Assembly: GCF_030253575.1 (NCBI RefSeq)
Contig: NC_080559.1
Coordinates: 5,168,501-5,232,500, forward strand
DNA from: Rhododendron vialii
Lineage: Eukaryota > Streptophyta > Magnoliopsida > Ericales > Ericaceae
Length of the DNA: 64,000 bases
Direction of reading: 5' to 3'
Position numbers and translations under genes: made by a program. The first letter of the stretch is position 1. The number at the start of each line of letters is the position of its first letter. The notes beneath the pieces are model-generated. The model made no database searches and was not told the origin of the DNA. It was given only the letters and a program-made list of their open reading frames with translations. This document shows, one piece after another, positions 58,331-64,000 of the stretch.

Positions 58331-59169
58331 AAGGGTCCCACCGTTCCAACGTACACTTGGACTGAGATTTTAGAAATATCCTTTAGAAAAAGTGGGAAAT
58401 ATTTTAATTTTTTAACGGAAAAGAGTTTAATTTTGGATTTAGATATTTTAGTTGTGATGCTGCCTTTTTGACTGCTAGCTTTAAAATGGGAATGAGAAGA
58501 AATTTGTCTTAAACCCTACAAATTCTCTCATTTTTACATGTTTATGCTTAACAGCGAGGGGACCTAAAGAGTTGCGGATAAAGAAAATTGAATCTGAAAC
58601 CTTAAGGGGCTAATATATTGCACGAGCGTTTAGTATTTAATTACTCCCTTCGTCCAAATTTAATAGTCTTTCGTTCGATTCTAACCGGATAAAAATTGAG
58701 GTATATTTTTAAATTGGTAATGAATTTTATATTCAATGTGGATGTTGTTTGATAGATCTCAATTAGTTCTATAAGAAAATGTTTCCAAAATTACATAAAA
58801 CATTATAAATTATAAGATATAATCGATTGAAAAATGATACAAACTCTAAAAAATGACCATTAAATCCGAATGGATTGAGTATGTGTGTTGACTATTATTA
58901 CTAGTATCTTCTATCTATCTCTTTGCATCTATTATCCCAAAATCCTAGATTGAGCTCCAGTTTGGGCCATTTGTAAGTCATTTTTCGAGCCCAAATGAAT
59001 GATTAGAATTGTTTACATTGTAGAGTTTATCGAGAATATTAATCATTTCGAAAACCACATTGTTCGGATAACATTTGATATTATTTTGATAAGTATTTAA
59101 TTAATTTGTTGAATCCAATTTAATATAACAAGAATTGAGAAATTTTTGGGTAAGCATTTTGCAAAACTC
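58331..59169. other. Intergenic, AT-rich, nothing recognised
   Basis: About 840 bp with no coding signal. TTAATTACTCCCTTCGTCC at about 58,638 is the CTCCCTCCGTCCC-type terminus common at ends of Stowaway-like MITEs, but the partner end is not clear. Confidence 0.35.
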
Positions 59170-59297
59170 GAGCGTGTTCCACTAACTAAAATAAGTATTT
59201 ATTTTTTGAATTAAATGTGATATATTATTATAAAATGATCTGTCTTGTAAAATAAAAATTAAATACTCAAAAAATAAATATCTTAGAGGAACGGTTG
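59170..59297. mobile_element. hAT-like MITE, family B, copy
   Basis: Ends CGTGTTCCACTAA and, inverted, ACCGTTCCTCTAAG. The interior has AATAAGTATTTATTTTTTGA, GTGATATATTA and ATGATCTGTCTTGTAAA, matching the copies at 23,829 and 63,093. Confidence 0.65.
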
Positions 59298-59389
59298 AGT
59301 CGATTTTATTTACACAAAGAAAAACGAATAATGTGCTAATCAAATTAGGAACAACAGCGAAGGTGGAATTGGGGGATTGGGTTATGCAG

Positions 59390-59536
59390 TGGTGTGTGTA
59401 GTACCGTATTGCGTACCTCCGAACAGTCGGATCATGCATCTGACGGCTCAAATCTCATCTCGGCTTATTTATTGCCAAAATGAGTTCGAGCCGATGATCC
59501 GATAGCTTGAAGGTGCGCAGCTCGCTGCACAACACC
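59390..59536. mobile_element. Short foldback element
   Basis: About 147 bp. The arms share GGTGT.GTG, GCGYACCT and TCGGATCAT with their complements. A central AT-rich loop contains ATCTCATCTCGGC. It belongs to the group of hairpin elements carrying a CGAGCCG motif. Confidence 0.5.
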
Positions 59537-60088
59537 AAACCGAAGTCTGTGAAGGTCATAAAGCTTAAAAATGAGGTTAATTAGTCAAAACGAGATTTGG
59601 AGAGCACCACCTTTTTCCTACTTTTGGGTAAAATCCAGAGGGTAATGACTAATGAGGGTGAATGACGTGGCGCCGATAAGGAAGTGGGACCCAGTGCACG
59701 CCTCGAAATGGAAGCTCCGAGTCATTACGTCCACGTATACCACCTTCCCTCCCGCTCTGTTCGGCCCAAACAGTTCTTCACCCGAGGATGGGGGCGGGGG
59801 CCCACTTCTGGACTTTTTATTGCGATTTGCGACACATCGGTCTACGGCGCGTCGACGTCGCCGCTCGCCGTGACGTCATGCTCTGGGATCTTTTCGGAAG
59901 AAGCGACGAGTAATTATTCAGGGGTTCTGGCTCTTCTTTGTTCGGTTTGGATTTTGAATAGAATTTTTTAAAAGAAACGAGTGAGTGATGAGAGGTAGAT
60001 AAAATAATATAATTTATTTACATTCTGAACAAAGATTTTGAAATCTAAAATGAACAAAACAGTGCCCACACGTTTTCCAGGGCAAAAA
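59537..60088. other. Intergenic, no gene supported
   Basis: Moderately GC-rich at 59,650-59,880, with short frames lacking homology. The palindromic TGACGTCA (59,871-59,878) is a perfect bZIP/TGA-type site, but no adjacent gene start was found. Confidence 0.35.
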
Positions 60089-60224
60089 TGTTAGAAGTAC
60101 ATAGGGTGTGGCACATCTCAGCTACACCCCTCTCATATACAGGTGGGGCCTACTGAAACGGATTCCATCCGTATGTGAGAAGGGTGTGGCTGAGATGTGC
60201 CACACCCGATGTGTCCCTAGCACC
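60089..60224. mobile_element. Short foldback element with well-matched arms
   Basis: The left arm includes GGGTGTGGCACATCTCAGC and TACACCCC. The right arm carries the complement, GCTGAGATGTGCCACACCC preceded by GGGTGTG. The loop is about 30 bp. Outer ends are TGTTAGAAGTACAT and GGTGCTAGGGACACAT (inverted). Non-coding. Confidence 0.7.
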
Positions 60225-60861
60225 TCTCTTTCTAGGGTCCAACATTTGTGGCGTTGGAAAACTACAATCGTGCCATAAAGATCACTAGCTTTGATTTGTT
60301 AAAGTTTTTATTTTTTAAGCACTCAATTATTCTTTTAAAAGACAAATCATTTTCTCTCGATGTACATCAGGCAAATCGGGATTCCATTACAAATTATCAA
60401 AATCGTTCAATTCATTTTGAAACAAGTTTGTTTGAAAAAAAAATTCAACTCATTTGTTAGCGATAAAGATTTGATCGGCTTTTATCCCTGAATTTGCAAG
60501 GACAAAATTGAATGAATTGACAAAGTTCTTACCGATATTTAATAAGCTGATTTTTAATAGAAAATTTTAAAATATATTTCAAAAATATTTAAAAATTATG
60601 ATCATTAATGTAAGACTCCAAAATGAATTCCAGACAATCCGGTGGTTGTGGTGTGTACACCACCAAATGGTGTATCATAGTTGGGCTCCACAATAACTAA
60701 AGCCATAAAAATATTCAAATCTTCAACATTTACGGATTTACCCATGGAGTAACTTTTTCGAAAAATAACGTTATTTTGAAAGAGCAGGTGTAAATAGGAA
60801 ATTTTATTCATGAACAAGGTTAAATGGACAAAAAAAATTTGTGACATAAATTCTAAAGGTA

Positions 60862-60867
<6 letters not shown>

Positions 60868-60894
<27 letters not shown>
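60868..60894. repeat. (AT)n microsatellite
   Basis: About 13 AT repeats in non-coding sequence. Confidence 0.9.
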
Positions 60895-60899
<5 letters not shown>

Positions 60900-60984
60900 C
60901 AAATTAGGACGGGGGAGAAGTAATTTTCGACAAAATGGTCTGAAGCTTCTCTGTCATAAGTAACTCATAAATACGAAGTATTTT

Positions 60985-61143
60985 TTTATTTTTTATTTGT
61001 CGGGTGATATATATCAGCGGGGTTAGCGAGAGATATTAGGGTTAGCACAGAAAGTCCAGAGGATATTCATAGCCCTGGCCCCCAAAGAGCCTGCCTCCTA
61101 CGGGGCTCGAACCCAAGACCTTCCACAAATGAAAGGCAGTGAC
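60985..61143 (-). mobile_element. 5'-truncated SINE-like fragment
   Basis: On the minus strand, GTCACTGCC...GGAAGGTCTTGGGTTCGAGCC contains a good Pol III B box (GGTTCGAGCC). The A box is missing. The 3' end, ATATATCACCCGAC, runs into an A-rich tail (AAATAAAAAATAAAAAAATA). It abuts the LINE fragment. Confidence 0.45.
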
Positions 61144-62327
61144 AGGGCTGGTTGATAAATGCATCTGGAGGGGTACATTAACGGGGACTTTTACTGTCAA
61201 GTCAGCCTATGTTATTGCAAAGGAAATTGTTCAAACAAGAAGGACTGCCCATATTAGTGGCTAGATCAGTGGATTAGAGGCTGACGAGGATACGTAGAAA
61301 AATGTATGGCATATGAAGGCTCCCGCAAAAATTAAAATGTTTATGTGACGGTGTTTGCATGGTATTATTCCAGTAACCAGTGCTCTAATGCATCGACAGA
61401 TACAAATAGATCATATTTGTACTCTCTGTGGTTTGGCAGAGGAAACACCCTCCCATATGCTCTTTCATTGTGATAGAGCGTCAAAAGTTTTGGTGTTATC
61501 TCCATTTCGCTTGCGTCCGGAGATAATATGCAATGCACAGATTCGGTACATGTGGAAGAGTGTAGGGGATATGCCTAATGGGGAGGTGAAGAAGGAAGCT
61601 CTTGGTTTATTTGCTACAATTGGTTGGCATGTGTGGATAGCGCGGAACAATTGGACCTTCAAGCAGAACTGGAATTTGGAAACAAAAATTATCCAAGGTG
61701 CATTGGAGGGCTTTGATAATTTTTTGCAGGCCACTAAGAAGAATCAAGTTTCTACTTGTGCCGAGAAATGTGGAGTTGCTGAGCCATGGAGACTGCCAGT
61801 ACATGGAATGATTAAGATAAATGTTGATGGTGCTTTTGATCATGATTCTCGTAAAGGGAGTGTGGGAGTGGTCTTTAAGAATGTTTTAGGAGATGTTCTG
61901 GGGTCGTTGGCTGTTCCTATTCTAGGAAGAGCATCAGCAGAAATGGTGGAAGTAAAAGGATTTCGCATTGTACTGGCCAGTCCCATTTGTTCGTTTGGAA
62001 GCTCGTACTCTGTTGAAAGAGATACGTAAACTGTGATCAACATGTTATAGGGAAAGAGACAGATTACAGCATGCCTGGATGTCATAATTAGAGATACTTT
62101 GTCTTTTGGTAGTCGATTTAATTATTGCTCCTTTAATTTTGTTCCTCATAATTGTAATAGGGTGACTAATGTTTTAACCAAATATGCCCTATCTTTGGAG
62201 GCCCCTATAACTTGGCCTCAGGATTTTTCAAGCTGAATTCATAGGGAAGCCTCCTTCGATATTTTTTTGATGCACCAATAAGAATAACCAACTATTATCA
62301 ATTGAAAAAAGAAAAAAAAAAAAAAGA
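61144..62327 (+). pseudogene. 5'-truncated LINE (L1-type) 3' end: zinc-knuckle and RNase H region
   Basis: This is the C-terminal part of a plant non-LTR retrotransposon ORF2. From about 61,150 the frame reads GTFTVKSAYVIAKE..., then WHMKAPAKIKMF and, after stops, CLHGIIPVTSALMHRQI. The zf-RVT motif follows (CTLCGLAEETPSHMLFHC), then the RNase H (RVT_3) domain starting KINVDGAFDHDSRKGSVGVV. At least three in-frame stops occur at 61,260-61,350 (two at expected Trp positions), and the frame shifts near 62,030. The RNase H C-terminus is still readable (HNCNRVTNVLTKYAL) to about 62,235. A poly(A) tract at about 62,306-62,327 marks the 3' end. The reverse transcriptase is absent. Confidence 0.82.
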
Positions 62328-63092
62328 CGTACCAACTGCACTAAGCAGTGGTTGTCATAATAAATACAAAGTCAACATACACAAAATCTCTAATTTGGCG
62401 CAATTATCTAATTAATGGCACCCGTGGCGTGCCTCAAGTGAGCTGAATTATTAGTCTAATTAATTACTATTATAATCATTCCAAAAAGAATTTGTCCTAT
62501 CTACAAAACGGACAAGATTTTGTGGACTTCTTCGTTCAGAACGAGAGTCACATGCATGCACGAGGTTAAAAAAGGTTTAATAATAAGAGGGTTCGCGACT
62601 TCACTCGGAGGTGAAAAGTGAAAACAATAGTGTGTAATATTGGACATGTCCAGCTGGTGCGTAGTAATTGAAGGGGACTCTTTTTTTGGGAGCATTAATT
62701 TACTCGGTGCCTAAACAGGATGGGGGGAGGACAGGTGTCTGATACGCTGTAACTTTCGCGGAAACTATTACTCCGTTACACCACACCATTATATTATGTG
62801 TTAGATGATTTTACCGGACTTACGTCGGGCAAAGTTATGAGTTTTTTTTTTTTTTGGGAATGCAAGATTGTGGGTCTGCTTGTACACAATTCAGACTAAT
62901 CTTTATAGTCTTTTTACATGCTTACGCATAAGAGTAAAATGGTTTCGAAAGTTGTTAAACATGAGATCTTAAGATTGAACAAACTCTTAAATTCCAGACA
63001 AAAACACTTGGTCAACACATTGAAATTCGTAAGAGTATGTTTAATCATAATATAAGAGACTATTAAGAACTCAAGCATGAGCATTATTCAAC
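62328..63092. other. Intergenic, nothing recognised
   Basis: AT-rich with short T runs. No gene, element ends or strong motif. Confidence 0.35.
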
Positions 63093-63228
63093 TAAGGCCC
63101 CGTTTCGCTAATGAAAATAAATATTTATTTTTTAAATTAAATGTGATGTATTACAAGAGAATGATCTGTCTTGTAAAGCAAAATAAAAATGTACTTAAAG
63201 AATAAAAAACTTTGCAGAATGAGACCTA
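63093..63228. mobile_element. hAT-like MITE, family B, copy
   Basis: Ends TAAGGCCCCGTTTCGCTAAT and, inverted, TAGGTCTCATTCTGCAAAG. The interior has AAATATTTATTTTTTAA and ATGATCTGTCTTGTAAAG, as in the copy at 59,170. Confidence 0.65.
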
Positions 63229-64000
63229 TGTCCGACTTTTAACCATTAAACCAACTTGATGTGAGAGAGGGACTCAGAGCTTTATTCAACGAAGTCCGAG
63301 TTCTACTTTTAACCACTAAACCAGCTTGGTGTAAAAGAGAATAAGGTTTTGAGTGTCGGGCGACTATCACACTCGCACCACACACAGAGCTTCCATTTAA
63401 AAGTGATCGGGATGAGAGAAAAAATGAATCTGGATCGTTCACGATTTGGATGGCCATAATAGTCGACTGTTACTGTCACGCAGCACCTGCTCAGCGCCTT
63501 AAAAGTTTATCGGGGGAGGGGGGGGGAGTAACTGGGTCCGTTCTTTATGGACGGCCAGTGGGACCATGGGGTTGGACACTTGGACCAAATGCCGTGGACT
63601 GAACGGAAAAAGCGATCGAGGAAAGAGTGGTGAATGGTGACGGGTGGTGGTGGACCAAAATGGGCCGAAATGCCACAACGGGAAAACTCAGGCAACGTGT
63701 GGGGATCGATGATGATATTTTATTTCCTTTCTTTCAACGGGGGAAGATCGATCTAACCCCACAGTCCACTCAAGGGCTAGCAAAAAGGATCGTGATTGAT
63801 GAACAGTAGTGCTTGTCAGTGTTTTTCTTCTTTTTATTTACTACTCCGTCTCGGAAGGAAGAATTTTTCAGTGCCGGATTGATACTACGTGGTGTCCGTT
63901 CGACACATCCGAGTCATCTTTTAAGGTTTTGGACGGCTTAGATTTTAAAAGAGAAAAACGAGAGATAGAGTTTCAATTTGAACCGTCTAAAAGCGCATTA
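63229..64000. other. Intergenic to window end; possible cut foldback element
   Basis: Two short stretches near 63,240 and 63,300 share TTTAACCA(T/C)TAAACCA(A/G)CTTG, a small old duplication. From about 63,880 the sequence TGGACGGCTTAGATTTTAAAAGAG resembles the inner block of the family C foldback elements, but the window ends before a partner arm. No gene. Confidence 0.35.

Noticed and set aside
1-64000. tRNA, rRNA and CRISPR features
   Set aside because: The tRNA-like B boxes seen (near 22,085 and 61,110) lack a full cloverleaf and fit SINE remnants; no rRNA or spacer-repeat arrays were seen.

Overview
This is plant nuclear DNA, most likely from a eudicot. The evidence is multi-exon genes with AT-rich introns, plant-specific gene families (DPE2, gamma-class PI 4-kinase, SCL4/7-type GRAS protein, CYP94-like P450) and a heavy load of plant transposons: Copia, TRIM, MITEs, SINE-like and LINE remnants. 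I cannot name the species. No bacterial operon, CRISPR array, tRNA or rRNA gene is visible.

Layout. 1-4.2 kb: a broken CYP94-like P450 with a MITE-like insertion, an LTR-like fragment and nested MITEs. 4.4-17.8 kb: a complete DPE2 gene (cytosolic 4-alpha-glucanotransferase), 22 coding exons on the plus strand, including one apparent U12-type AT-AC intron and one GC-AG intron. 18.6-20.3 kb: an intronless phosphatidylinositol 4-kinase gamma gene, convergent with DPE2. The same two genes are neighbours in Arabidopsis (AT2G40840/AT2G40850). 20.7-21.3 kb: a TRIM retroelement with three LTRs and two internal domains. 21.3-27.1 kb: intergenic, with MITEs and a SINE candidate. 27.1-31.3 kb: an intronless SF3B1 gene on the minus strand, with telo-boxes and a probable 5'UTR intron. 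32.3-32.7 kb: a decayed RNase H-domain fragment.

33.6-56.8 kb is a tandem segmental duplication. Unit 1 is about 33,603-45,412 and unit 2 about 45,413-56,767. Its right breakpoint falls inside a GRAS gene, so unit 1 ends in a truncated GRAS 3' fragment while the intact gene (56,321-58,108, minus) borders unit 2. Both units carry fossils of a short-chain dehydrogenase (TIC32-like) and of the N-terminal part of RNA polymerase I subunit 1 (NRPA1). After duplication, unit 1 gained about 5.3 kb, including a young Copia element with apparently identical LTRs and a TATCT target duplication. Unit 2 gained two Tourist-like MITEs and a 2.6 kb insertion.

58.3-64 kb is intergenic: hAT-like and foldback MITEs, a 5'-truncated LINE 3' end with a poly(A) tail, and a SINE-like fragment.

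The intact host genes (DPE2, PI4K gamma, SF3B1, SCL4/7-like) are housekeeping or regulatory and do not form one pathway. I found no convincing novel multi-gene system. The most notable signals are the minor-spliceosome intron, the datable duplication with a gene-breaking junction, the TRIM array, a template-switch-like hairpin and a possible MITE-derived intron.
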